In this document: positions 17,500-26,577 of the stretch, one piece after another
Position numbering within the stretch: the first letter of the stretch is position 1
How the letters are laid out: every line of letters starts with the position of its first letter
From: Fimbriimonadales bacterium
GTDB taxonomy: Bacteria > Armatimonadota > Fimbriimonadia > Fimbriimonadales > GBS-DC
DNA: 64,000 bases
Reading direction: 5' to 3'
NCBI GenBank assembly: GCA_025998675.1
Contig: AP024673.1
Span: 523,221 to 587,220, forward strand
Notes under the pieces: model-generated
The model's database searches: none
Told to the model about the DNA's origin: nothing
Seen by the model: the letters and a program-made list of their open reading frames with translations, nothing else
Position numbers and translations under genes: made by a program

Positions 17500-18686
17500 A
17501 CAAGCTCCTGCGCGATTGGTTGAGGGAAGAGCGTCAGTCCCATCAGCTCACAGACTTTCTCGGCGTGCGCTTTGATTGAATACTGTTCGGCAGTACGCCG
17601 CGCCGCATGGCGCAGCGTCTCGCGATTGAGATAGGCGCGTTCAATTAGCGCGGCAAGCTGTTCGGGGTCGCGCTCGGTCAACACATAGCCGTTCTCGCCG
17701 TTTCTGACCACTGCAGGCATGCCGCCGACATTCGTGACGACCGCGGGCACGCCGCACGCCAGCGCTTCCAGCAGGGCGGTCGGCAGCCCCTCCCACAGCG
17801 AGGTCATCACAAACACATCCGCCTGATGATAATACGCCAGAATCGCCTCGCGCGGCAGCAAGCCCGTCATCACCACAGAATCTGAGACTCCGTGCTGCGC
17901 GATGGCGTTGCGCACTTCGGTCTCGACGGGGTTGTAATCGTGCGAGCCGCCAACAATCGTAAGGGTTGCGTCGGGATAGCGCTCGCGGAACCGCGCGAAG
18001 CCTGCAATCAATAAATCCAGCCCTTTGGAGGCGTCCAGCCTGCCCACGAACAGGATACGGGGCGCGCCGTCGGGACGGGTTGCGGGCGGCGTGTATTCGT
18101 CGATTTCGATGCCCAGTGGCGTGTAGTGAATCTTGTGCGCGTGCTGGGGGAACTTGCCGACATAGTAGTCGTAGTCGGCGGGGCTGATGGTGAATACGCC
18201 CTGCGCGCGGGCAATCACACGCGCCTCCATGCGCTGGAACCACGCCCGGAAGGCGCGCCAGCGAAACAGCGGATGTGAGACCCACTTTTCGAAAAACGCC
18301 GACTGTCCATGCGTGTTGAAATAGAGCGGGATGGCGTCGTGCATAAACGCCAAGCCGTGTTCGGCGCGGTGAATGTAGACCGCCGCGCCCATGCGCTTGA
18401 ATTCCGCCTTTTGCTGCTTGAGCGCATTCAAGAATTTGAAATTCAGCGGAATTTTTGAGCGACGCTGTTTCTCATCGTCCACATAGAGCAGGGGCAGGAA
18501 GGGGCGCTCCACATCTTTGAGGCGCACCGTTGTCCACTGGCGCAGGGGCAGGTCGGGATTGGTGGTAATCCCGACGCAGTAGAGTTCAACGGGGGCGTAC
18601 CGGGCGAAGTTTTTCGTATACTCCAGTACGCCGCCCATCGGGTACTCCGCAAAGTCTCCCGCGTATGCCACAATCAGTTTGCGCAT
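17493..18686 (-). CDS. Glycosyltransferase family 4
   Basis: A 397-residue GT4 enzyme. The N-terminus has a GGVLEYTKNFARYA segment typical of retaining GT4 acceptor domains. The C-terminal domain shows ILFVGRLDASKGLDLLIAGFARFRERYP, LTIVGGSHDYN and the donor-site VFVMTSLWEGLPTALLEALACGVPAVVTNVGG with the EX7E motif. It sits between two GT4 paralogues in the exopolysaccharide run and overlaps the next gene by seven bases. It has a canonical PimA/WaaG-like C-terminus, unlike the two flanking enzymes. Confidence 0.9.
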   Translation of the reverse strand: MRKLIVAYAGDFAEYPMGGVLEYTKNFARYAPVELYCVGITTNPDLPLRQWTTVRLKDVERPFLPLLYVDDEKQRRSKIPLNFKFLNALKQQKAEFKRMGAAVYIHRAEHGLAFMHDAIPLYFNTHGQSAFFEKWVSHPLFRWRAFRAWFQRMEARVIARAQGVFTISPADYDYYVGKFPQHAHKIHYTPLGIEIDEYTPPATRPDGAPRILFVGRLDASKGLDLLIAGFARFRERYPDATLTIVGGSHDYNPVETEVRNAIAQHGVSDSVVMTGLLPREAILAYYHQADVFVMTSLWEGLPTALLEALACGVPAVVTNVGGMPAVVRNGENGYVLTERDPEQLAALIERAYLNRETLRHAARRTAEQYSIKAHAEKVCELMGLTLFPQPIAQELVC

Positions 18687-18692
18687 CGTCGT

Positions 18693-19925
18693 CTATTTGC
18701 CAGTGGTTCGTCCACGCCTGCAGGGCAGTTCCATCAGGCGATCGTAAAACTCCACCAGTTTCTCACGGCTGTGTTCCCAGCTCAGGCACTCCAGAAACCG
18801 TTTGCGTCCGAACGCGCTCATCTGTGCGCGGCGCTCCGAATCGCCCAGCAGGTCAATGATTGCCTTCGCGAAGGCTTTCTCGTCGTTATCAGGAATGTAA
18901 AGCGCCGCCTCCTGCGCCGAATAACGCGACTCTTTGAGGTCAAACGAAACTATCGGCAGTCCGACCGCCATGTACTCGATGATTTTGTTCATGGTAGAGA
19001 CATCGTTGAGCGGGTTGAGTGGATCGGGCGCGAGGGCAATATCTGCGGTGCTGAAGTAGCGCAGCAGGTCGTCGTCGGGGATGCGCCCGGTGAACTCCAC
19101 GAAGTCTGTGAGGTTCAGTTCTTTTGAGAGGTTCACCAGGTCGGGGTACATATCGCCGCCGCCAATCAGCGCGAAATGGCAGTGGTGGTAGTTGAAGGTA
19201 TGCACCACATGGGCGATTGCGCGCAGCAGGTAATCCACGCCGTCCTGCGCGCCCATCACGCCGAGATAGACGCCCAGGTAGGGGCGTCCGCGTTTGAGTG
19301 CAGGGTCGGGATCGACGCGCTGGAATCGGCTCGCCAGGGGTCCGCTGCGCACCACCGTGACCCGATCGGGCGGTACGCCGCCGCGCTCCATCGCCACGCG
19401 CCGATACGACTCGTTGGTGGCAATCACGGCGTCCGCCGTGCGATAGGTTTGTTTCTCCAGCCACTGCAAGCCTTTATAAAACAGGTCGCGCCGATGGAAG
19501 CGCGACTCGTACAGCTCGGGGCACAGGTCATGCTGGTCGAACACGAACTTGACGCCTTTGCGCTTGTACCATCGCCCGATGAGCCAGAAGGTGTCGGGCG
19601 GATTGCATGTTTGGATCACATCGAATCCGCGCTCTTTCCAGACGCGCCGCGCCAGCCGCCATGTCTGCAGCCAGCAGTAGCTGAACTCGTACAGGAAACT
19701 CACGACGCTTTTGGTGGGCGGCGGCATGGGGTAGCGATAGAGATGCACGCCGTTCAACTCCATGTATTCTGGCTCGTCGGGTGGGCGCGGTGAGATGACC
19801 GACACCTCATAGCCCGCCTCTGTGAGCGCGAGCGATTCCTGCCACACGCGCCTGTCCATCGGCACGGGCAGGTTCTCCACCAGAATAAGCACTCTTCCTT
19901 TCGGTTTACCAGTACAATCCGACAT
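18693..19925 (-). CDS. Glycosyltransferase family 4
   Basis: A 410-residue GT4 enzyme closely similar along its length to the protein at 16249-17499: VENLPVPMDRRVWQESLAL, VSVISPRPPDEPEY, DQHDLCPELYESRF, VYLGVMGAQDGVDYLL, STMNKIIEYMAVGLPIVSFD. The two probably arose by duplication around the middle glycosyltransferase. Its start overlaps the end of the AlgD-like gene by 20 bases. It probably adds a sugar to a lipid-linked exopolysaccharide unit in the cytoplasm. Confidence 0.88.
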   Translation of the reverse strand: MSDCTGKPKGRVLILVENLPVPMDRRVWQESLALTEAGYEVSVISPRPPDEPEYMELNGVHLYRYPMPPPTKSVVSFLYEFSYCWLQTWRLARRVWKERGFDVIQTCNPPDTFWLIGRWYKRKGVKFVFDQHDLCPELYESRFHRRDLFYKGLQWLEKQTYRTADAVIATNESYRRVAMERGGVPPDRVTVVRSGPLASRFQRVDPDPALKRGRPYLGVYLGVMGAQDGVDYLLRAIAHVVHTFNYHHCHFALIGGGDMYPDLVNLSKELNLTDFVEFTGRIPDDDLLRYFSTADIALAPDPLNPLNDVSTMNKIIEYMAVGLPIVSFDLKESRYSAQEAALYIPDNDEKAFAKAIIDLLGDSERRAQMSAFGRKRFLECLSWEHSREKLVEFYDRLMELPCRRGRTTGK

Positions 19926-21222
19926 AGCGCCCTCTCAGTGCTTCAGGGGTCAACGCGCGGGCGAGATCTACCACGACCTGCGTCTCGCGATTCTCTGCGA
20001 GAACAACCTCGCGCGTCGCCGAATCGAGGTGCCCAATCACAAGCACTTCAGCGTGTTGAATGACTTCCCGTGCGTCTTCGCGCAGGATTTCACGGATGTG
20101 CGGGATTTCGCGCTCGATAAATGCTTTATTGGAGCCGTAGAGCGCCGCGTAAGAGACATTCGGGTCGTGAATGAGCAGGCGGTAGCCTTTGCCGATGAGC
20201 TGTTCGGCGAGTTCGACCAGCGGGCTTTCGCGCAGGTCGTCGGTGCCGGGCTTGAACGACAGTCCGAATAGTCCCACTTTGCGCTTACGCAGGCGCACGA
20301 TGCTTTTGACAACCTCTTCAATCTGACGGCGGTTGCTGGGCAGGATTCCTTCCAGCATCGGCAGCTCCAGGTCGTTTGAGCGGGCGCGGTAGGTGAGCGC
20401 GCGCAGGTCTTTGGGCAGGCACGATCCGCCGAACGCGAAGCCAGGCGTCAGGTACTTGGGCGAGATGTTGAGTTTCGTATCGGCGCAGAAGACGCGCATC
20501 ACCTCGTGGCTATCCACGCCCTCCGCTTTGCAGAGCATGCCCAGCTCGTTGGCGAAGGTAATCTTGAGCGCGTGAAAGGCGTTGCAGGCGTACTTAATCA
20601 TCTCCGCCGTGCGGATGGAGACGAGGAACAACTGCGCTTTTACTGTCTCGTAGAGGGCGGCGACCTTCTCGGCGTCCGCCTCCTGCAGCGCGCCGACCAC
20701 CGTGAAGGGCGGGTCATAATAGTCGGCAATGGCTGTGCCCTCACGCAGGAATTCGGGGTTCACCGCCAGCCCGAAATGTTCGTTGACCCGCTTGCCCGAC
20801 GCCTCTTCCAGTATTGGCAGCACAACCTCTTCCGCCGTGCCGGGCAGTATTGTGCTACGAATCACCACGATATGGTACTCTGGCTTTGTGATGAGCGCCT
20901 CGCCAATCTGCCGAGCGACGCGCTCCAGGTAATCCGTGCGCAGGTCGCCGTTTTCCTTGCTGGGCGTGCCGACGCAGAGCAGGGAAATCTCCGTGTTGTG
21001 AACGGCTTCGGTGGCGTCATCGGTGACGGTGAGCCTGCCCGACTCGACTGCTTGTTTGAGGTACGGCTCCAGGTTCGCCTCCACGATGGGCGCTTTGCCC
21101 TGACGAATGAGGTCTAACTTGTAAGGGTCCACATCGACGCCGACCACTGTGTGTCCCTCTTTCGCGAGGCACGCCGCCGACACCGCTCCGACATAGCCTA
21201 ATCCAAAGATACTCACGCGCAT
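19906..21222 (-). CDS. Nucleotide-sugar 6-dehydrogenase (AlgD/Ugd family)
   Basis: A 438-residue UDP-glucose/GDP-mannose dehydrogenase-family enzyme, which oxidises a hexose C6 to a uronate using two NAD+. The Rossmann start is RVSIFGLGYVGAVSAACLA. The signature NPEFLREGTAIADYYDPPFTVVG, the catalytic Cys in FGGSCLPKDLRAL and the C-terminal FGLSFKPGTDDLRESPLVELA are all present. The NPEFLREGTAI form is closer to GDP-mannose dehydrogenase (AlgD), but UDP-glucose cannot be excluded. It heads the glycosyltransferase run. The ATG at 21222 is chosen; a frame starting three codons earlier is possible. GGCTATAAT lies about 38 bases upstream. Confidence 0.88.
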   Translation of the reverse strand: MRVSIFGLGYVGAVSAACLAKEGHTVVGVDVDPYKLDLIRQGKAPIVEANLEPYLKQAVESGRLTVTDDATEAVHNTEISLLCVGTPSKENGDLRTDYLERVARQIGEALITKPEYHIVVIRSTILPGTAEEVVLPILEEASGKRVNEHFGLAVNPEFLREGTAIADYYDPPFTVVGALQEADAEKVAALYETVKAQLFLVSIRTAEMIKYACNAFHALKITFANELGMLCKAEGVDSHEVMRVFCADTKLNISPKYLTPGFAFGGSCLPKDLRALTYRARSNDLELPMLEGILPSNRRQIEEVVKSIVRLRKRKVGLFGLSFKPGTDDLRESPLVELAEQLIGKGYRLLIHDPNVSYAALYGSNKAFIEREIPHIREILREDAREVIQHAEVLVIGHLDSATREVVLAENRETQVVVDLARALTPEALRGRYVGLYW

Positions 21223-21260
21223 AGTCGCCACCGAAGGCGTTATTCCACACCGCCGCCTAT

Positions 21261-21269
21261 ATTATAGCC
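21261..21269 (-). promoter_or_regulatory. Promoter of the exopolysaccharide run
   Basis: GGCTATAAT on the minus strand, with TATAAT at 21266-21261, lies 38 bases before the dehydrogenase start. Confidence 0.45.
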
Positions 21270-21294
21270 TAAATGCGCGGCGAAAGATGTGCTT

Positions 21295-22518
21295 CTATTC
21301 CCAACGGGTATGCAGGTACTCGCTCCAGACGCGCGTGTAGACCTGCTGGGTTTGCTGGGCGATGCGTCGCCAGTTGAATTCGCGCTGGACGGCTTTCAGG
21401 GCGTTCTGGGCGCGACGGCGCGCAGCTTTGGGATCGCGCAGCACGCGCAAGACGCCCCACGCGAGGCTCTCCGCGTTGCCCGCCCAGGTGAGGATGCCCG
21501 TCTCTTCGTGGCGCACGACCTCCTTGAGACCGCCTGCGTCGGAGACCACCACGGGCGCGCCTGCCGCCATCGCCTCCAGCGCGACAATCCCAAACGGCTC
21601 GTACAGACTGGGGTAGACGGCGACATCAATCACGCGGTACAAGCGCAACAAGTCGCTGTCGGGGATGAAACCTGTGAACTGCACGGCGTCTTCCAGATGG
21701 CAGAATCGCACAAACTCTTCCAGATGCGCCCGATAGCCGCCGCCGACCACCACCAGCTTCGCGCGGGGGAACTCCACGCGCACAATCGGCAGCGCCTGCA
21801 GCAGCGCCTGCACGCCTTTTTCGCGCACCATGCGTCCCACGAAGAAGATTAGCGGCTGGTCGGGCGCGGCGAAGCGTGCGCGGAACGCCTGCCGCTCGGC
21901 GTCGGGGAAGTCGAACTGGAACTTTTCGGCGCGGATGCCGTTGGGAATCACATCCAGCTTGTCGTAGGGGGCGTTCAGCGCGTGCATCACCTCGCCGCGC
22001 ATGAATTCGCTGCACACAATCACGCGCCACGCCTCGTAGCTGAGTTCCCATTCCATCTGATGGATGGCGCGGGAGAGGTCAGAGTGAATGCCCCCGTGTC
22101 TGCCGTGTTCGGTGGCGTGGATAGTGGCAATCAGGGGCAGCTTGTGGCGATGCTTGAGCGATTTCGCGGCGGGGTGCGCCAGCCAGTCGTGCGCGTGCAG
22201 CAGGATAGGCTCGCGCTGGGCGCGTGCAGGCTTGCCGCGCAGCAACTCTGCCAGCAGGGCGTCCGCGCGCGCCTCAAACGCGGCGTTCATCGCCCACACC
22301 CCGTGCAGAAAGTCACCGTGAGGGGAGGGCGGCGCGCCCACTCGATGGAGATGCACCCCGTTCTCAATGGCATCGTCAGGCGCATCGGGATGGGTCGCTG
22401 TAATCACATGCACCTGCACGCCCTGCGCCGCCAGCGCCTCCGACAGCTCCTGCACATGGCGGGCAATCCCCCCGACGATGCGCGGAGGGTACTCCCACGA
22501 AAGCATGATGACACGCAC
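21295..22518 (-). CDS. GT4 glycosyltransferase, glycogen-synthase-like
   Basis: A 407-residue GT-B enzyme. The N-terminus MLSWEYPPRIVGGIARHVQELSEAL and LLHAHDWLAHPAA are typical of starch/glycogen-synthase-like GT4 and GT5 enzymes. The C-terminal domain has IFFVGRMVREKGVQALLQALP, KLVVVGGG, DVAVYPSLYEPFGIVALEAMAAGAPVVVSDAGG with the EX7E motif. It may make glycogen or a surface glycan. It is separate from the dehydrogenase run, which begins about 70 bases beyond its stop, and follows the lipoprotein gene with a 33-base gap. The start is a GTG at 22518 with no clear Shine-Dalgarno; an ATG four codons later is an alternative. Confidence 0.85.
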   Translation of the reverse strand: MRVIMLSWEYPPRIVGGIARHVQELSEALAAQGVQVHVITATHPDAPDDAIENGVHLHRVGAPPSPHGDFLHGVWAMNAAFEARADALLAELLRGKPARAQREPILLHAHDWLAHPAAKSLKHRHKLPLIATIHATEHGRHGGIHSDLSRAIHQMEWELSYEAWRVIVCSEFMRGEVMHALNAPYDKLDVIPNGIRAEKFQFDFPDAERQAFRARFAAPDQPLIFFVGRMVREKGVQALLQALPIVRVEFPRAKLVVVGGGYRAHLEEFVRFCHLEDAVQFTGFIPDSDLLRLYRVIDVAVYPSLYEPFGIVALEAMAAGAPVVVSDAGGLKEVVRHEETGILTWAGNAESLAWGVLRVLRDPKAARRRAQNALKAVQREFNWRRIAQQTQQVYTRVWSEYLHTRWE

Positions 22519-22551
22519 AAGCGCACAGGTTCGCCTGCGCCCGCGCGACTC

Positions 22552-23448
22552 CTACTGCAGCGCGACCGTGCCCAGGTCTATCTGCTGGGTGAGGCTATTG
22601 ACCGTGAGCGTGCGCGTCGCCGTGCGCGACTCTTTGGTGAACACGAGTCGGTATTCGCCGGGCAGTAGCCAGAGCTGGAATTCGCCACTGGGCTGCGACA
22701 GGATCACCGACTCGCTGGCGATGAGGGCATCGGGGGGCGTGTAGATGTCGATACGCACGCCGACGGCGTCGCTGAGCGGAACCTGCACCACGCCGCGCAC
22801 ATTGCCCGGCTGCCCGGGCGGGTTGTCGTCCGTTTCGCGCAGCAGTAGCAGGTCGCCCACCTCCATCACGCCGTCAATCACGGGCTGGTCGGCGAGGAAT
22901 CGGCGGGGGATATAGCCCGTTTTCTGCACCTCGCCTTCGGGGTCCAGCACGCCTTCGGGGTCATAGGCGACGCCGTTGAGGGTGAAGCGCCCCGTCGTTG
23001 GGTTGCTTAGGGCGCGCTGTCCCAGCAGCGACACGACGGCTTCGCCGACGGGCTGCTGCGTGAGCGCGTCCACGATGCGCCCCTGCACGGAGATGGTCTG
23101 CGCGCCCACATACAGGTCGCCGAGGTCTACCGTCTGTCCTGCCTGCAGGGGCGGCAGGGTGAAGGTGAAGTCGGGCAAGCCGGGCGTGCGCACGAGCAGT
23201 TGCGTAGCGGTCGGGGGCACGCGCAGCTGGAACGCGCCCTCCTGGGTGCTGGTGGTCACGCTCTGCCCGCCGACGATGACCGTCGCGGCAGGGTTCGGCG
23301 GCTGACCCGTGCCGACCAGCACCACGCGTCCCTGCAGCAGCGTCGAGGGTCCGAAGCCGCCTCCGCCGCCCCCGCAGCCTGTGAGCAGCAGTCCCATCAG
23401 GACGAAAACAGTTAGTAGCACTACCCAAGGAGCAAATCGCCTGTTCAT
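22552..23448 (-). CDS. Lipoprotein with carboxypeptidase-regulatory-like repeats
   Basis: A 298-residue lipoprotein. The signal peptide ends in the lipobox LLTGC followed by a glycine run. The rest is beta-sandwich material with three similar segments of the type VxGRVVDALTQQPVGEAVVSL and SVTTSTQEGAFQLRVPP, typical of carboxypeptidase-regulatory-like (transthyretin-like) domains. These occur in envelope proteins and bind partners or carbohydrate; there is no catalytic motif. The ATG at 23448 lies six bases after the stop of the 1,020-residue gene; a GTG at 23457 would overlap it. The two are surely co-transcribed. Confidence 0.75.
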   Translation of the reverse strand: MNRRFAPWVVLLTVFVLMGLLLTGCGGGGGGFGPSTLLQGRVVLVGTGQPPNPAATVIVGGQSVTTSTQEGAFQLRVPPTATQLLVRTPGLPDFTFTLPPLQAGQTVDLGDLYVGAQTISVQGRIVDALTQQPVGEAVVSLLGQRALSNPTTGRFTLNGVAYDPEGVLDPEGEVQKTGYIPRRFLADQPVIDGVMEVGDLLLLRETDDNPPGQPGNVRGVVQVPLSDAVGVRIDIYTPPDALIASESVILSQPSGEFQLWLLPGEYRLVFTKESRTATRTLTVNSLTQQIDLGTVALQ

Positions 23449-23453
23449 CGTGT

Positions 23454-26400
23454 TCACCGTGTGAGGAGGATGGGCACGGTCGCGCGTGCGACGCGCCCGT
23501 CGCTATCGATGGCTTCGATGTGCGCCATGTAGGTTCCCGGCGGGAGCGCGCGTTCGCTGGCGTCGCGCCCGTTCCAGGTGAGGCTCTGTATGCCCGCGCC
23601 CGCCGCCCGGCTGGGCGTCAGCACGCGCAGCGTCTCGCCGCGTGCGGAGCGTATCTCGGCGCGGAGGGTCGCCTCGCCCGTGAGCTGGAACTGCAGCGTC
23701 GTTTGCCCGCCGCGCGAGACGGTCGCCGACAGGTTCGTGATGCGCACAGGGGCGGCGGCGGTCGGCTCCAGCACCACGCGCAGCGTTTGCGCCTCGGCGG
23801 GCGTGAAGCGGTAGAACTCGCGCTGGCGCATGTCGACGCGCTCGCCCGTGAGCGGATTCTCCAGCGTGATGCGCCAGCGTCGGGGCGTCGTGTCGGGAAT
23901 GCGCCAGGTGAGTGTATGCTCGCGGTTCGGCTCGGCGGGCGCGACCTGCAGCGTCCACTCCTGTCGGCTGGCGGCGGGCTTGACCGACTGCACCAGTCGC
24001 CGTCCTGCCTCGTCCAGCACGCCGAACGCGCTCACGCCGGGCAGGGCAGGGGGCGCGTCGTGATTGTAGAGATGGCTGCGCGTGCGCGCAGCGTTGTCAA
24101 CTCCCAGCGTCGCTACGCCGCCGCCCACAGGCGATTGCACCATCAGCTCCATCGCCCATGCAGGCTCCAGCGTTGCGCGAGCGGCGCGGGACGCGCCGCC
24201 CACGGGGGGCGGGATGAGCAGCGTCACGCCTTCAGGGCGCAGCACGCGCACCCAGTAGGCGCGTCCGGGCTCCAGCTGCGTCGCCTGCACATAGACGCCC
24301 GCGCTGCCCAGGGTCCACACGCGGCTGCCCACCAGCGGCGGCTCGCCGCCCAGCGACTCGGTCGCCGTCTCCCACGACACGGGCGCACTGAACTGATGCA
24401 CCGCTTGCAGGCTATTCACAGGTACAGGCTGGTTATAGGGCATCCCCACCAGATTCCAGCCGGGCTGAAGCGCAATCGCGAAGGGGCGGTCTGTAGGAGA
24501 GGGTTCGCCCTGTATTGTGATGTTGATGGGGCTGCTCAGCTGCAGGAAGTAGCCCACGCCGGGCGCAGGGGGCGGAGTCGCAGGGTAGTAGGCGTAGCCG
24601 AAGCTCTCCTGACGCCACTGCGCGAGGCGCAGCTGGCTGGCGGGGATGTTGAGCAGCTTCGCCATGTCGGTCTCGTAGGGGCGCAGGGGCAGGCTAATCA
24701 TGTGCAATCCCGCGCTGCGATTGAGCGTGAAGACGCCCGCGGGCGTCAGCAGCGTCGCCTGCACATAATGGAAGCCGACGCCCGTGTTCGTGCGCCATGT
24801 GCCCACCTGTGCGCCTTGACTGTTAAAGAAGGTGAGCGTCGCCGTGCGCTCGCGGGCAAGCGTCGCCTCGCTGAACTGCATGCCGAACGCGCCTTTGGTG
24901 ACGGGCGCGCTGCGCGTCTCTGTGCCTATCTGCGCCTCGACCGTGCCCTCGTCCAGCCCGAACACCACGCCGAAAAAGTTGTTGCGGAAGTTGACGCCCT
25001 GCACCTTGCTGCTGGGGTAGTAGACCTTCGCGTTCTCCGTGCCGACGCTGAAGTCCACCGTGAGGCGCTGGTTGGCGGTCTCCGCGCCGACGAAGCTGGG
25101 CACGACCGCGCCCGTGCCGACGCGAATGTCCACCCGCTCGTACTGGGGCGAGAGCGTGAGGCGGTTGTAGGCGAAATCCCAGTAGATGGGGTAGCTGGTT
25201 CCGTTCAGCAGCGCCTCGTCCCAGCCGTTGCCCACGCGCGTCGTCTGAAAATAGGTCAGGAACACGGTGAACACCGCCTGCTCGTCGGGCTGCAGCCCCG
25301 ACGCATAGGGGAACATCTGCGCGTGCAGTTTGCGCCCGTAGGTCACGCTCGTGTCCAGAATATACTGACGGCGCACCCACTGCTCGAAGGGGACGCCTTC
25401 CACCGTCGGGTTCGGGTTGCCCGAAATCGCCGCGAGCGTTTGCCGCGCGAGGTTCAGCAGCTGCGCCGTGTCGCCGCGCAGGGCGGGGGTGTAGCTCTGA
25501 TAGTACCGCTGGTTGAACTCGCGGAAGAAGCTGGGGTATTCGGTCGCCAGTTTGAGCCACACGGATCCCCCCATCAGGTAGCGCACGAGCCACAGCCCGC
25601 CCGTCGTGCCGCCCGCAATCGGGGGCTGACGCAGCGACGGCGCGATGAAGCTGGGGCTGCCCAGCGTCGGCTGGTTCCACGCATCGTAGTACGGGCGCGC
25701 GTCGTAGGTGTTGTCCAGCGTCTGGTCGATGAAGTCGCCGTTCAGCCCCGCAAGGCTGCGGAACGCGCTCCCGCGTGCGATTCGCGCCGTGACCGCCCGT
25801 GCGAAGCCTGCCTCCCACACATCGTAAAACGGCGCGACATCCGCATGGAACGCCTGCACAATCAAATTCAGCAGATTCACCGCCGCCGCCTCGCGCGAGT
25901 TGTAGATGGGGAACAGGAATCGGTTGTTGCTCACATCGTAAATCCCGCCCACCACCGCGTCGCGGTCGCCAATTTCGTCGTCATAGTTCACCACCTGGAT
26001 GGTGAGCGTGCGCGCGGGCTTACCGTACTCGGCTTCCACCAGCGCGGGCGCGGCGTTCAGAATCGTCTGCAGCAGCGCTTTGTAGGCAGGCGGGAAGGGG
26101 TCGTCGCCGTCCACAATCTGGAAGCTCAGCGCGCCGTTGCCCAGCCCATCCGAGCGCGTGCGCGAGGGCAGTATCAGCTCCCCGTTCCGACGCAGCACGA
26201 CCGTGTGCAGGATGGGCAGGCGGTAGTCTTCGGGGAGCAGACCGAGCTGTTTGTAGAGGCGAATCTGGGCGCGCGCGCCCTGAATCTGCGCCCGCGTCGC
26301 CCGCTCCACATGCGCCCGTATCAGCCGATCCACCGCTTCGGGCGAGCGCCCCACACGGTCGATGTCCACCACAATCACATGCTGGGGACCGTTGCTGACC

Positions 26401-26516
26401 GTTTCGAAGGGGCGGTTGACGATGTTGCGATAGACCTGCGCGTGTAGCCCGTACAGCAGTCCCAGCGTCGCCAGCGCCGCGAGGAGGCGCATCATCCCTG
26501 CCTTCATCATTCCCAT
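23454..26516 (-). CDS. Large secreted protein with FlgD-like C-terminal domain
   Basis: A 1,020-residue exported protein. The N-terminal signal is LLAALATLGLLYGLHAQ. Residues 35-560 form a domain I do not recognise, with HVIVVDIDRVGRSPEAVDRLIRAHVE near the start. Two beta domains of the GWNLVGMPYNQP type lie near 600-790. The C-terminal 90 residues match a FlgD-type Ig fold: GAGIQSLTWNGRDASERALPPGTYMAHIEA. Such domains occur at the C-terminus of secreted and surface proteins. No catalytic motif was identified. It is first in a run with the lipoprotein and is divergent from the GH20 gene. The start is uncertain; an inner ATG lies at 26495. Confidence 0.75.
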   Translation of the reverse strand: MGMMKAGMMRLLAALATLGLLYGLHAQVYRNIVNRPFETVSNGPQHVIVVDIDRVGRSPEAVDRLIRAHVERATRAQIQGARAQIRLYKQLGLLPEDYRLPILHTVVLRRNGELILPSRTRSDGLGNGALSFQIVDGDDPFPPAYKALLQTILNAAPALVEAEYGKPARTLTIQVVNYDDEIGDRDAVVGGIYDVSNNRFLFPIYNSREAAAVNLLNLIVQAFHADVAPFYDVWEAGFARAVTARIARGSAFRSLAGLNGDFIDQTLDNTYDARPYYDAWNQPTLGSPSFIAPSLRQPPIAGGTTGGLWLVRYLMGGSVWLKLATEYPSFFREFNQRYYQSYTPALRGDTAQLLNLARQTLAAISGNPNPTVEGVPFEQWVRRQYILDTSVTYGRKLHAQMFPYASGLQPDEQAVFTVFLTYFQTTRVGNGWDEALLNGTSYPIYWDFAYNRLTLSPQYERVDIRVGTGAVVPSFVGAETANQRLTVDFSVGTENAKVYYPSSKVQGVNFRNNFFGVVFGLDEGTVEAQIGTETRSAPVTKGAFGMQFSEATLARERTATLTFFNSQGAQVGTWRTNTGVGFHYVQATLLTPAGVFTLNRSAGLHMISLPLRPYETDMAKLLNIPASQLRLAQWRQESFGYAYYPATPPPAPGVGYFLQLSSPINITIQGEPSPTDRPFAIALQPGWNLVGMPYNQPVPVNSLQAVHQFSAPVSWETATESLGGEPPLVGSRVWTLGSAGVYVQATQLEPGRAYWVRVLRPEGVTLLIPPPVGGASRAARATLEPAWAMELMVQSPVGGGVATLGVDNAARTRSHLYNHDAPPALPGVSAFGVLDEAGRRLVQSVKPAASRQEWTLQVAPAEPNREHTLTWRIPDTTPRRWRITLENPLTGERVDMRQREFYRFTPAEAQTLRVVLEPTAAAPVRITNLSATVSRGGQTTLQFQLTGEATLRAEIRSARGETLRVLTPSRAAGAGIQSLTWNGRDASERALPPGTYMAHIEAIDSDGRVARATVPILLTR

Positions 26517-26577
26517 CCTTAGACGCGCGAAGCTTTTGGGGGTTTCCCGCCTGCCGCGCTGGGGAGGAGTGTACCTG

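Noticed and set aside
23520-26447. A 975-codon open frame on the plus strand opposite the large secreted protein
   Set aside because: It reads as Arg/His/Ala-rich low-complexity sequence without motifs, as expected for an antisense frame in GC-rich DNA. The minus-strand protein has a signal peptide and known domains.
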